DNA of 13,158 nt from Oscillospiraceae bacterium (GCA_017549325.1 JAFYVA010000015.1:1-13158), one strand, 5' to 3'; counted from the first letter of the stretch, positions 1 through 7,106 are shown. A program made the numbers and translations. Notes: generated from the sequence alone by a model not told the origin.

Positions 1-1
1 C

Positions 2-700
2 ACCTTCATCGACATCCAGGGCGTGGAAGACTTCCACGGCGAGATGGACTTCAAGGTGGCCGGTACCAAGAAGGGTATCACCGCCATCCAGATGGACCTG
101 AAGAACGACGGTCTGACCATGGAGATCATCGAGAACGCTCTGGACATCACCTACGATGCCCGCGTGCAGATCCTCGATCAGATCATGCTGCCCGTTATCG
201 CTGAGCCTCGCGCCGAGGTCAGCCGCTACGCTCCCAAGATGATCACCATGCACATCGATCCCGATCGCATCCGCGAGGTCATCGGTAAGGGCGGCAGCGT
301 GATCCAGAAGATCGTGGCCGAGTCCGGCGCCAAGGTGGACATCGAGGACGACGGTACCATCCACATCGCCTCTCCCGACGCCGAGAGCTGCGAGAAGGCC
401 AAGAAGTTCATCGACGATATCGTCTTCGTTCCCGAGGTGGGCAAGCTGTACTACGGCCGCGTCGTGCGCCTGATGACCTTCGGCGCCTTCGTGGAGATCG
501 CTCCCGGTAAGGACGGCCTCGTCCACATCTCCAAGCTGGCTGAGAAGCGCATCGAGAAGGTGGAAGACGCCTGCAAGGTGGGCGACATGATGTGGGTCAA
601 GTTCATGGAAATCGACGAGAAGGGTCGCTGGAACCTGAGCCACAAGGATGCTCTGCGTGACATCGCCGCCAAGGAAGCTGCCGGCGAGATCATCGGCTAA
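2..700 (+). CDS. pnp: Polynucleotide phosphorylase, C-terminal part (5' end outside window)
   Basis: This is the last 232 residues of PNPase, the trimeric enzyme that degrades RNA 3' to 5' by phosphorolysis. The reading frame is open from base 2, so the start lies upstream of the window. Visible residues 1-20 are the end of the second RNase PH-like core. They keep the pattern D10, D16 and K18 with the E. coli catalytic spacing (equivalent to D486, D492 and K494). A linker helix follows, then a KH domain at about 80-141 with its GKGG loop at 95-98, and an S1 domain at about 146-213. The protein stops about 14 residues after the S1 fold, so it lacks the long basic or acidic tail of some homologues. 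It ends at a strong terminator, making it the last gene of its transcript. Identification is secure; only the missing N-terminal two thirds cannot be judged. Confidence 0.97.
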   Translation, partial: TFIDIQGVEDFHGEMDFKVAGTKKGITAIQMDLKNDGLTMEIIENALDITYDARVQILDQIMLPVIAEPRAEVSRYAPKMITMHIDPDRIREVIGKGGSVIQKIVAESGAKVDIEDDGTIHIASPDAESCEKAKKFIDDIVFVPEVGKLYYGRVVRLMTFGAFVEIAPGKDGLVHISKLAEKRIEKVEDACKVGDMMWVKFMEIDEKGRWNLSHKDALRDIAAKEAAGEIIG

Positions 701-713
701 TCCGTTATAAATG

Positions 714-753
714 AACAAAACGCACCTGCCCTCGGGGCAGGTGCGTTTTTGTT
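714..753. terminator. Two-way intrinsic terminator between pnp and ogt
   Basis: An 11-bp GC-rich perfect stem (721-731 with 735-745, loop TCG) is flanked by A residues on the left (717-720) and TTTTTGTTTT on the right. It lies 20 bases after the pnp stop codon and directly beyond the ogt stop codon on the other strand. It can therefore end both convergent transcripts. Confidence 0.9.
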
Positions 754-1218
754 TTATTCTTGTTCCAATTCCAGCAGGAAGGTTTTTACATCCAAGCCCC
801 CTGCATAGCCCACCGGTTTTCCGTCCGCTCCCACTACACGGTGGCAGGGGATGAAAATGGGCAGGGGGTTTCGGTTGTTGGCCATCCCCACGGCGCGGCA
901 GGCCTTTTCGTTGCCCACCATGGCGGCGATTTCTTTATAGGACCGCGTTTCCCCGTAGGGGATCTCCCGCAGCGCCGCCCACACCTGCTGCTGAAAGGGT
1001 GTGCCTTTCGGCGCAAGGGGGACGGTGAAAATTTTCCGCTCTCCTGCAAAATATTCCCGCAGCTCTGCTGCCGCCTGCCGCAGCAGGGGCGTGGAGGGCA
1101 GGGCAAAGGGCGCTGCATCACGGGGCAGATCGGGGTTGAACCGCAGCGCGGTCAGCGCGCCGTTTTCCTCCTCCAGCGTCAGCGGCCCGACGGGCGAGGG
1201 ACACATATAGGCAATCAT
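754..1218 (-). CDS. ogt: Methylated-DNA--protein-cysteine S-methyltransferase (Ogt/MGMT family)
   Basis: This suicide DNA-repair protein transfers the alkyl group from O6-alkylguanine (and O4-alkylthymine) to its own cysteine. The product is 154 residues, the usual size for a single-domain Ogt. The active-site motif IPCHRVV puts the acceptor at Cys125, followed by the conserved Gly-rich stretch VGYAGGLD. Upstream are the DNA-binding helix region (PYGETRSYKEIA) and the RAVGMANNRNP segment carrying the family arginine finger and Asn hinge. The frame stays open further upstream, but the start at 1218 is chosen because GGAGGTGA lies 7 bases before it and the homology begins there. It has its own promoter at 1252-1280 and is divergent from noc. 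No Ada-type regulatory domain is fused to it. Confidence 0.95.
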   Translation of the reverse strand: MIAYMCPSPVGPLTLEEENGALTALRFNPDLPRDAAPFALPSTPLLRQAAAELREYFAGERKIFTVPLAPKGTPFQQQVWAALREIPYGETRSYKEIAAMVGNEKACRAVGMANNRNPLPIFIPCHRVVGADGKPVGYAGGLDVKTFLLELEQE

Positions 1219-1251
1219 CTTCTCGTCACCTCCGCAAGATTTCCTGGCAGT

Positions 1252-1280
1252 AGCATAACACACGGCGGCAGCGGTGACAA
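1252..1280 (-). promoter_or_regulatory. Sigma-A type promoter of ogt
   Basis: On the minus strand TTGTCA (1275-1280) and TATGCT (1252-1257) are separated by exactly 17 bases. Both boxes differ from consensus by one or two bases. The expected transcript start near 1245 gives a leader of about 27 bases containing the ribosome site. Found by eye. Confidence 0.6.
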
Positions 1281-1331
1281 TCTTTTTCTGCTCTCCGACG
1301 CGCTTCTCGCTTTTTCCTATCGAACGTGCCG

Positions 1332-1353
1332 TATACTGGAGAAAAAAGGAGGT
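1332..1353 (+). promoter_or_regulatory. Possible -10 box and strong ribosome site of noc
   Basis: TATACT at 1332-1337 is a good -10 match, but I see no convincing -35 hexamer at the right distance, so the promoter half of this call is weak. AAGGAGGT at 1346-1353 is an excellent Shine-Dalgarno sequence 7 bases before the ATG at 1361 and fixes the noc start. Confidence 0.35.
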
Positions 1354-1360
1354 CGCCGCT

Positions 1361-2170
1361 ATGAAACCAGCTTCCGCTCTGCTGTCCCGCCGCGTACACC
1401 ACATTCTCCTTCGGGACATCCATCCCAATCCCTGCCAGCCACGCCGCACCTTTGAAGAGCGCCCGCTGCAGGAGCTGGCCGACTCCATCGCCGCCTTCGG
1501 CATCTTGCAGCCGCTGACCGTTCGGGCAGCGAAGGGCGGCTATGAACTGGTGGCAGGGGAGCGGCGCTGGCGCGCGGCCCAGATGGCGGGACTGAAAGAG
1601 GCCCCCTGCCTGATCGCGCAGGTGGACGAGCAGGACGCAGAGCTGCTGGCGCTCATCGAAAATTTGCAGCGGCAGGATCTGGATTGTTTTGAAGAGGCCG
1701 CCGCCATCGCACGGCTCATCGCCCGCTACGGCCTTTCACAGGAACAAACGGCACAGAAGCTGGGAAAATCCCAGTCGGCCATTGCCAACAAGCTGCGGCT
1801 GCTGCGACTGGAGGACTCGGTCCGACAGCAGCTGCTCGGCCATCATCTGACCGAGCGGCACGCAAGAGTGCTGCTTCGTTTGGAGGGGGAGGATCTTCGT
1901 CTTGCAGCACTGTCGGAAATTGCTCGGCAGCAGATGAATGTGGCGCGCGCAGAGGAATATGTGGAACAGCTGCTGCGGCAGCAGCAGACTTCGCCGCCCA
2001 CGCGGCGCGCCACCTATATCCTCAAGGATGTGCGCCTCTTTCTCAACAGCGTGGAGCGCTCGGTACAGTTTCTGCGGCGCAGCGGCATTGAAGCGGCCAT
2101 CGGGCGCGAGGATCGGGATGGGGAGATCATGCTGACGATCCGCATTGCCGGCGGCACCACAAAAGCATAA
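1361..2170 (+). CDS. noc: Noc/ParB family nucleoid occlusion (DNA-binding CTPase) protein
   Basis: This 269-residue ParB-family protein resembles Noc, which binds chromosomal sites, spreads by CTP-dependent clamping and keeps the division septum off the nucleoid. The N-terminal CTP-binding domain has QPRRTF (26-31), GERRWRA (66-72) and ENLQR (100-104). A helix-turn-helix spans about 125-147 (LSQEQTAQKLGKSQSAIANK), followed by LTERHARVL. The GKSQSxIANKLRLL wording and the C-terminal block ending in MLTIRI match Noc better than Spo0J, which reads GKSRPHIANHLRLL. No parA/soj lies beside it, which also favours Noc over a partition ParB. The start at 1361 follows the strong ribosome site; the frame extends upstream to 1274 without homology. 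Its N-terminus before the CTPase domain is only about 15 residues (see findings). Naming it Noc rather than a generic ParB is probable, not certain. Confidence 0.85.
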   Translation: MKPASALLSRRVHHILLRDIHPNPCQPRRTFEERPLQELADSIAAFGILQPLTVRAAKGGYELVAGERRWRAAQMAGLKEAPCLIAQVDEQDAELLALIENLQRQDLDCFEEAAAIARLIARYGLSQEQTAQKLGKSQSAIANKLRLLRLEDSVRQQLLGHHLTERHARVLLRLEGEDLRLAALSEIARQQMNVARAEEYVEQLLRQQQTSPPTRRATYILKDVRLFLNSVERSVQFLRRSGIEAAIGREDRDGEIMLTIRIAGGTTKA

Positions 2171-2200
2171 AACGCAGGGCGCAGCCCTGCGTTTTTTCTT
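2168..2200. terminator. Two-way intrinsic terminator between noc and rqcP
   Basis: The inverted repeat AAAACGCAGGGC (2169-2180) and its complement (2184-2195) has a 3-base loop, an A tract on the left and a T run to 2197 on the right. It overlaps the noc stop codon and abuts the rqcP stop codon on the opposite strand, so it serves both convergent genes. Confidence 0.88.
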
Positions 2201-2444
2201 ATTCCTGCACCTGACGGTACATGGTGGCGGCATCGTCCTTGCCGGCGGTTTCCTTCACATCCAGCACTTCCACCGTCAAAGCCTTCTGCCCAAAGCGGAT
2301 GGTGATCACATCGCCCACCTTCACATCATAGGAGGCGCGGGCCACACGGCCGTTCACCGTCACGCGCTCGTTGTCACAGGCCTCGTTGGCCACGGTACGC
2401 CGCTTGATAAGGCGGCTCACTTTCAGATACTTATCCAGTCTCAC
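2199..2444 (-). CDS. rqcP: S4-domain ribosome-associated quality control protein RqcP (YabO/Hsp15 family)
   Basis: This small basic RNA-binding protein (81 residues) is nearly all S4 domain. The N-terminal RLDKYLKVSRLIKRRT block and the later RFGQKALTVEV block closely follow Bacillus YabO, which is RqcP. In that system RqcP binds the 50S subunit with RqcH and helps add alanine tails to nascent chains on split, stalled ribosomes. The start chosen is a GTG at 2442-2444: AAGGAGA (2451-2457) lies 6 bases before it and homology begins exactly there. An ATG-led extension of 11 residues from 2477 would start inside the upstream hairpin and is rejected. The gene follows hup, a neighbourhood known in Firmicutes. 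A hairpin between the two may limit read-through. The usual next genes yabP, yabQ and divIC are absent; the strand ends here at a terminator. Confidence 0.93.
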   Translation of the reverse strand: MRLDKYLKVSRLIKRRTVANEACDNERVTVNGRVARASYDVKVGDVITIRFGQKALTVEVLDVKETAGKDDAATMYRQVQE

Positions 2445-2460
2445 AAACTGTCTCCTTACG

Positions 2461-2489
2461 AAAAAGTCCGCCGCCAAGAAGGCGGCGGA
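2461..2489 (-). terminator. Terminator or attenuator hairpin between hup and rqcP
   Basis: On the minus strand a perfect 9-bp GC stem (2481-2489 with 2467-2475, 5-base loop) is followed by CTTTTT. It has the form of an intrinsic terminator, although the T run is short. It lies 15 bases after the hup stop codon and only 3 bases before the rqcP ribosome site. I infer that most transcripts stop after hup and a fraction continue into rqcP. A role as 3'-end stabiliser of hup mRNA is also possible. Confidence 0.7.
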
Positions 2490-2504
2490 ACTCTTGCTTG
2501 GTTT

Positions 2505-2777
2505 TTACTTCACGGCATCCTTCAGAGCCTTGCCGGCCTTGAAAGCGGGGACCTTGCAGGCGGCGATCTTCACGGCCTTCTTGGTCTGGGGGTTGATGCC
2601 GGTGCGCTCAGCACGCTGCTTGACCTCGAAAGAGCCAAAGCCCACGACCTGCACCTTACCGTCGGCCTTCATGCCCTCGGTGATAGCAGCAAACGTAGCG
2701 GCAACAGCGATCTCAGCATCCTTCTTGGTCATGCCGGTCTTCTCAGCCACGGCAGCAATCAGTTCCATCTTGTTCAT
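2505..2777 (-). CDS. hup: HU family DNA-binding protein
   Basis: This is a 90-residue histone-like HU protein, a dimer that bends and compacts the nucleoid without strong sequence preference. The N-terminal helical part begins [20 protein letters not shown]. The core has [12 protein letters not shown] and the DNA-contacting arm with the intercalating proline in INPQT, followed by the typical C-terminus [16 protein letters not shown]. Where many HU proteins have Arg before NP, this one has Ile. The ATG at 2777 is preferred over an upstream in-frame start at 2867 because GGAGG lies 8 bases before it and homology begins there. Its own promoter at 2874-2902 makes it independent of the flippase gene upstream. 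A hairpin with a T run follows the gene. Confidence 0.96.
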   Translation of the reverse strand: MNKMELIAAVAEKTGMTKKDAEIAVAATFAAITEGMKADGKVQVVGFGSFEVKQRAERTGINPQTKKAVKIAACKVPAFKAGKALKDAVK

Positions 2778-2867
2778 ATGTCTATCCTCCAAATGATTTT
2801 CCTTTGTCGCGCGGCGAATTCGGTCAAGCCGCGTATAAAAGCGAAGATGCACCGATGCGGTGCTCAC
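2778..2867 (-). promoter_or_regulatory. Leader (5' UTR) of hup with two hairpins
   Basis: Assuming transcription starts about 7 bases after the -10 box, the hup leader is about 90 bases, longer than others in the window. It contains a 6-bp hairpin (2849-2854 with 2858-2863) and a second GC stem (2810-2815 with 2828-2833) before the ribosome site. I recognise no known riboswitch. A role in translation control or mRNA stability is only inferred. Confidence 0.35.
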
Positions 2868-2873
2868 TTAAAG

Positions 2874-2902
2874 AGTTTACTACACTTGCCTGTTCAATGC
2901 AA
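2874..2902 (-). promoter_or_regulatory. Sigma-A type promoter of hup-rqcP
   Basis: On the minus strand TTGCAT (2897-2902) and TAAACT (2874-2879) are 17 bases apart. The pair lies in the spacer just after the flippase stop codon, in an AT-rich stretch unlike the surrounding coding DNA. Found by eye. Confidence 0.6.
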
Positions 2903-2928
2903 GTCTTTTTCTAAAAAATGCGATAAAA

Positions 2929-4515
2929 TCAAGGAAAAGGAACAAATTTCGTCAATTTGTTGCCCATTGGGAGATAAGCGACGTCCTCTTTTGTAACAGC
3001 GCCCACCAGCAAAACCACCACGCAATACACCACCACAGCCAGCGCGATGGCGCATACGGTGGCAAGCGAATGATCGAGCCGCGCGGCGAGGAATCCGTAG
3101 CATCCCCGGGCCGACAAGGCCATGATCGCCGTGGCGATAGCCGCTCGCCAGAGGGCGCGCAGGATGCCTGCGCCGCGACCCGTCACACACCGGACAGACA
3201 GGAGATTCAGTACGGCAATCACCCCATAGCCCAGCAGCGTTCCCCACGCCGCACCGTTGATGGAGACAGCGGGGTCGCTCACCAGCAGCACTGTCGCCGC
3301 CACCTTCACCGCGCCGCCGATCAGCAGTGTCCACACGGGGACCCGCTCACGGCCCAGCGCCTGCAAAATCCCGTTGGTAACGGTCATCAGGCATACACAG
3401 CAGGAGGCAATGCCCAGCACCTGCAAATGCGCGGCTGCCGCAGCCGCCGTTTCCGGCACCGCCGGATAAAGCAGATGCAGGATCGGCCCGGCCAGCACAC
3501 TCAAGCCGGCACCCATAGGGAATGCCAGCAGCGCCGTCAGACGCAGTGCTGTGCGGATATGGCGATGCTGCGACGCGGTATCGCCTCGGGCGCGCTCGGC
3601 TGCCAACGTCGGCATCAGCGCTACCGACAGCGGGATCGCAAAGGATGAGGGCAGCACAAACAGGGTCATACCAAAGGTATACTGACCATATAATTCCACC
3701 GCTTCGGCAGCCGTATGCATCAGCTTGTGCTGCAACATGAAGAGTACCAGCGCCTGATCGATCAGCGTGATCAGGCTCATACCCACCGCCGCTACGGTGA
3801 TGGGTACGCCGCCGGAAACGAGTCGGCGCAAAATCTCCCGCCGCGGCTGCGGTGTATCGGGGCGGGCCACAATGACGCGCCGCTCTCGCAGGGCCAATAC
3901 CAGCAGCAGATATACAAGACCCAGCGCGGCGCCCACCGTCACACCGAAGATGGCTCCGGCTGCTCCCTCCGCGCTGTCGCCGCCGCGGCGCAGCATGAAA
4001 GCGCACAGGCCGAGACCTAACCCCAGCTTGCAGGCCGACTCGATGATCTGGCTCACCGCCGTGGGGGTCATGTCACCCATACCCTGCGTGTAGCCACGGA
4101 TAGCGGAGACGAGGCAGACGCACACAACAGCAGGGGACAGGGCGCGGATGGCCAACCACGCCGCACCGTCCTGCAGTATCCCGGCAAAGCCCCGCGGAAG
4201 GCCAAACATCAGCACCGTACAGACAAGACCCAGACCGCCCAGCAGCCACAGGGCGGTGGTAAACACACGCCGCGCCTGACGATAGCGGCCCAGCGCCACA
4301 CTCTCGGCCACAAGGCGGGAGGTGACCGGCGGCAGACCCGCCGTGGAAAGCGTCAGCAGCAGGGTGTAGACATTATAGGCCGCATAGAAATGGGCCATGC
4401 CGGTACTGTCGAGGAGGTTGCCAAGGGGGATCTTGTACAGAGCACCCAACACCTTGGTGACGAGCACCGCGCCGGTCAGGATCGCCGCGCCGGATATGAA
4501 GGATTTCTTCTCCAT
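2929..4515 (-). CDS. SpoVB/YabM-type polysaccharide or lipid-II flippase (MOP superfamily)
   Basis: This is a 528-residue integral membrane protein, almost wholly hydrophobic, with about 14 predicted membrane segments as in the MOP (MurJ/Wzx/SpoVB) exporters. The N-terminus KKSFISGAAILTGAVLVTKV followed by GALYKIPLGNLL is typical of the SpoVB/YtgP/YabM group, thought to flip undecaprenyl-linked wall or polysaccharide precursors. Further family marks are GLPPVTSRLVAE, the IRGYTQGMGDMTPTAVSQ loop and the short charged C-terminus. The ATG at 4515 is chosen because GAGGAGGTGA ends 6 bases before it; a GTG at 4524 overlaps that ribosome site and is unlikely. It follows hemZ by 32 bases and precedes hup, so position favours a YabM equivalent. 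Whether it acts as MurJ, in spore cortex synthesis or in another glycan pathway cannot be told from sequence. Confidence 0.88.
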   Translation of the reverse strand: MEKKSFISGAAILTGAVLVTKVLGALYKIPLGNLLDSTGMAHFYAAYNVYTLLLTLSTAGLPPVTSRLVAESVALGRYRQARRVFTTALWLLGGLGLVCTVLMFGLPRGFAGILQDGAAWLAIRALSPAVVCVCLVSAIRGYTQGMGDMTPTAVSQIIESACKLGLGLGLCAFMLRRGGDSAEGAAGAIFGVTVGAALGLVYLLLVLALRERRVIVARPDTPQPRREILRRLVSGGVPITVAAVGMSLITLIDQALVLFMLQHKLMHTAAEAVELYGQYTFGMTLFVLPSSFAIPLSVALMPTLAAERARGDTASQHRHIRTALRLTALLAFPMGAGLSVLAGPILHLLYPAVPETAAAAAAHLQVLGIASCCVCLMTVTNGILQALGRERVPVWTLLIGGAVKVAATVLLVSDPAVSINGAAWGTLLGYGVIAVLNLLSVRCVTGRGAGILRALWRAAIATAIMALSARGCYGFLAARLDHSLATVCAIALAVVVYCVVVLLVGAVTKEDVAYLPMGNKLTKFVPFP

Positions 4516-4547
4516 GGTGCTCACCTCCTCTTGTCACGCAAAAGAGC

Positions 4548-6032
4548 TTATTTCCCCAGCATCTCCCGATGGAATGCGGCGAATTTTTCCAGATTCTCTG
4601 CGATCTTCTCCGTACGCTGGATATATTCCGTGGGGAACTTGGGGTGGAAGAGTCGCTCAATGCGGTCATCGCGGCGAATATCCACCATTTTGGTAGAACC
4701 GCCGGCACCCAGCGAGAGGATGCTGTGATGCTCTTCCATGATGTAGATATTATATAGGCCTTCGCTGCCCGGTATGCTCCAACCTACATTTTCAAAGCTG
4801 CCGGACATATATTTCTGCCGGTAGAGGTAATAGGGGGCAAACCCGTGGCTGCGGAGCGTGGGATCTGCGTAGTCCAGCATTTCCGCCACAGCCTCCGGCG
4901 GAGGGATGACTCCGCCCTTCAGCGTCAGACTGCTGCCCTTCTTCAGGCTCAGCGTATGAACGGTGATGTTGTCGGCACCGTAGGCCAGACAGGTGTCCAG
5001 CGTGCGGCGGAAGCCCTCGGGCGTATCGGCGGGAAGGCCGGCAATGAGATCCATGTTCACATGGGGGAAGCCCATGGATGTAGCCAGCGCCATCGCCGCT
5101 TCGATATCGGCGGCACTATGACGACGGCCGATAGCCTTCAGCACCTCGTCGGAAAGAGACTGGGGGTTGACGCTGATGCGATCCACGCCGTGGTCGAGGA
5201 GCACCTGCAGCTTGTCCCTGTCAATGGTATCGGGACGACCGGCCTCGATACAGTACTCCACCACATTGCCAAGGTCAAAGTTCCTGCCCAGATGGGTGAG
5301 CAGACGATCCATCTGCTCCGCCGACAGGGTGGTGGGCGTACCGCCGCCCATATAGAAAGAGCGGATGTTGAGGCCCGTATCCTTCACCATCTCTCCGGCA
5401 GCGGTGATCTCCGCCATCAAGGCCTCCAGATAGGGGTCCATCAGTTTGAAGGACTTCTCTACCGCCTGCGAGACGAAAGAGCAATAGGTGCAGCGGGTAG
5501 GACAGAAGGGGATACCCACATAGAGGGAGATGTCGTTGGGTGCCAGCGCCGCCTTGGCCTTGGCTCCGGCCTCAGCCGCCTCCACACAGAGGCGGGCGCG
5601 CTGGGGCGAGACAAAATAGGTCTTTTCCAGCGTGCGCTTGGCCTGCGCAGGGCTCTTACCGCCGTTCATCAAGCGGGTGGCCAGTTTTCCGGGGCGCACA
5701 CCGGTAAGGCTGCCCCACACGGGGACGCGGCCCAGCACCTCCACCGCTGCTTTGAAAAAGCTCATCTTCAAGGCCCGCTGGCGCAGGCCCTCCTTTTGAT
5801 ACTCCGTCAGTTCCTGCGGCAGACGCACACGGGAAAGACCGCGGCCCTCCCGTCCGTCATAGACGATGCGGGTGGTCGCGGTGGTGTACATCTCTCCCTC
5901 TGACAGCTTCACCCACGCACAGCGCGCTTCATCCGCCGCCTCATCGTAGACGGGGCGCTCGTTGGGGAAGAAGGCCAGAAGGTCCTGTTCAATGGCATAA
6001 CGGTCGTTATGCCCGGTAAAAATCAGTTTCAT
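4548..6032 (-). CDS. hemZ: HemZ-like radical SAM protein (coproporphyrinogen III dehydrogenase family)
   Basis: This 494-residue radical SAM enzyme is of the HemN/HemZ type. An N-terminal region of about 165 residues, specific to HemZ, includes WGSLTGVRPGKLATRLM (107-123). The radical SAM barrel follows, with the iron-sulfur motif CPTRCTYC (C177, C181, C184), the SAM-binding GGGTPT (229-234) and the RISVNPQSL strand. The C-terminal half has NVGWSIPG and LSLGAGGSTK. HemZ is annotated as the oxygen-independent step from coproporphyrinogen III to protoporphyrinogen IX. Haem genes are not seen here, and the fourth Cys of true HemN (CxxxCxxCxC) is Phe186, so the substrate is doubtful. Its ATG overlaps the upstream hydrolase stop codon by 4 bases (ATGA), implying translational coupling. 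Family identification is firm; the reaction is not. Confidence 0.9.
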   Translation of the reverse strand: MKLIFTGHNDRYAIEQDLLAFFPNERPVYDEAADEARCAWVKLSEGEMYTTATTRIVYDGREGRGLSRVRLPQELTEYQKEGLRQRALKMSFFKAAVEVLGRVPVWGSLTGVRPGKLATRLMNGGKSPAQAKRTLEKTYFVSPQRARLCVEAAEAGAKAKAALAPNDISLYVGIPFCPTRCTYCSFVSQAVEKSFKLMDPYLEALMAEITAAGEMVKDTGLNIRSFYMGGGTPTTLSAEQMDRLLTHLGRNFDLGNVVEYCIEAGRPDTIDRDKLQVLLDHGVDRISVNPQSLSDEVLKAIGRRHSAADIEAAMALATSMGFPHVNMDLIAGLPADTPEGFRRTLDTCLAYGADNITVHTLSLKKGSSLTLKGGVIPPPEAVAEMLDYADPTLRSHGFAPYYLYRQKYMSGSFENVGWSIPGSEGLYNIYIMEEHHSILSLGAGGSTKMVDIRRDDRIERLFHPKFPTEYIQRTEKIAENLEKFAAFHREMLGK

Positions 6033-6646
6033 TGTGCCATTCCTTGACGCATATAGGGGTTGTAGCTGCGTTCGAACTCCATGTCCGTGGCCATCTCGTG
6101 GCCGGGATAGACGGTATACTGGCCCTCCATGCGGCCCAGGCGGGCAAGGGAGGTCAGCATCTTGCGGTAATCGCCGCCGGGGAAATCGCAGCGTCCACAG
6201 TTGGCGCGGAAGAGTGTATCGCCGGCAAAGATCGTATCGCCCACCACGAGGCAGACGCTGCCGGGGGTATGACCGGGCGTTTCCATCACACGGAGCACCA
6301 GATTGCCCATGGTGAGGACATCGCCCTCTTTGTAGTAGCGCTGATTTCTCTCGCCCAGACGGCTGAAGCGCAGATCACCGCCGTGGCCATCCGCCACCTC
6401 GGCCTCGTGGATATACACGGGCAATTCGGGATACACTTCCAACAGTTCGCCCAGACCGGTCCAGTGGTCAAAATGGCCATGGGTCAAATAGACGGCCACA
6501 GGGGTGTAGCCCAGATTCTCCACGGCGCGGGCAATGCGGCCGCCCTCATCACCGGGATCGATGACGGCACAGACCTTGTTGACCTCGTCGCAGAGGATAT
6601 AGCAGTTGGTCATGATGGGACCAACCTGCAGAGTCGATACGCGCAT
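6029..6646 (-). CDS. MBL-fold metallo-hydrolase (glyoxalase II-like)
   Basis: This is a 205-residue metallo-beta-lactamase-fold hydrolase. The zinc motif THGHFDH supplies H56, H58, D60 and H61. The remaining metal ligands are H126 in PGHTPGS, D143 in AGDTLF and H183 in YPGHE, so both metal sites look intact. The length and order resemble the YqgX/GloB-like group (thioesters such as hydroxyacyl-thiol adducts), but it lacks the C-terminal substrate domain of true glyoxalase II. The substrate is unknown. The ribosome site AGGAGG overlaps the end of dtd, 13 bases upstream, and the stop codon overlaps the hemZ start, so it is embedded in the operon. The same neighbour order (rel, dtd, this hydrolase, hemZ) is common in Clostridia. 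Confidence 0.92.
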   Translation of the reverse strand: MRVSTLQVGPIMTNCYILCDEVNKVCAVIDPGDEGGRIARAVENLGYTPVAVYLTHGHFDHWTGLGELLEVYPELPVYIHEAEVADGHGGDLRFSRLGERNQRYYKEGDVLTMGNLVLRVMETPGHTPGSVCLVVGDTIFAGDTLFRANCGRCDFPGGDYRKMLTSLARLGRMEGQYTVYPGHEMATDMEFERSYNPYMRQGMAQ

Positions 6647-6659
6647 AAGGTGTTCCTCC

Positions 6660-7106
6660 TTACAGATTATCGGTGTCTACCACCAGCGTCAGGGGACCAT
6701 CGTTGAGAGAGTCTACCAGCATCTCTGCGCCAAACACACCGGTTTCGGTATGGAATCCCTTGGCGCGGCACTCGGCAACGAACTTCTCATACAGGGGGAT
6801 GGCCACCTCGGGACGGGCAGCGGCCAGAAAATCGGGGCGACGGCCCTTCTTGCAGTTGCCGTAAAGCGTAAACTGAGAGACGATCAGCAGTTCGCCATTT
6901 ACCTCTTCCAGACCGCGGTTCATCTTGCCGTCAGCATCTTCAAAAATACGCAGCTTTGTCAGCTTGTCGGCCAGCTTGATGGCCTGTGCCTCGGTATCCT
7001 CATGGGTGATACCCAGCAGGATCAGAAAACCTTCGCCGATCTGGCCATGCACTTTTCCGTCGATGGTGACGGATGCGTGCTTCACACGGGTCAGTACTGC
7101 TCTCAT
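6660..7106 (-). CDS. dtd: D-aminoacyl-tRNA deacylase
   Basis: DTD removes D-amino acids (and glycine misattached to tRNA-Ala) from tRNA, a proofreading step in the cytosol. At 148 residues it is full length. It carries both signature motifs: SQFTL at 77-81 and the Gly-cisPro motif at G137-P138 within LNDGPLT, which enforces chiral discrimination across the dimer. The preceding TGVFGAEM block (122-129) is also standard. It starts 28 bases after the relA stop codon, with AAGGAGA about 9 bases before the ATG. The pairing of rel and dtd is conserved across Firmicutes. Confidence 0.97.
   Translation of the reverse strand: MRAVLTRVKHASVTIDGKVHGQIGEGFLILLGITHEDTEAQAIKLADKLTKLRIFEDADGKMNRGLEEVNGELLIVSQFTLYGNCKKGRRPDFLAAARPEVAIPLYEKFVAECRAKGFHTETGVFGAEMLVDSLNDGPLTLVVDTDNL

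Noticed and set aside
760..1455. Plus-strand open frame opposite ogt and into noc
   Set aside because: It overlaps ogt antisense and noc in another frame, and shows no family resemblance.
2941..2961. AT-rich 8-bp inverted repeat at the end of the flippase gene, followed by a U-rich stretch on the minus strand
   Set aside because: The stem is A/T only apart from two G/C pairs at most and lies inside the coding region, with no compact T run directly after it. It is too weak to call a terminator, so read-through into hup cannot be excluded.
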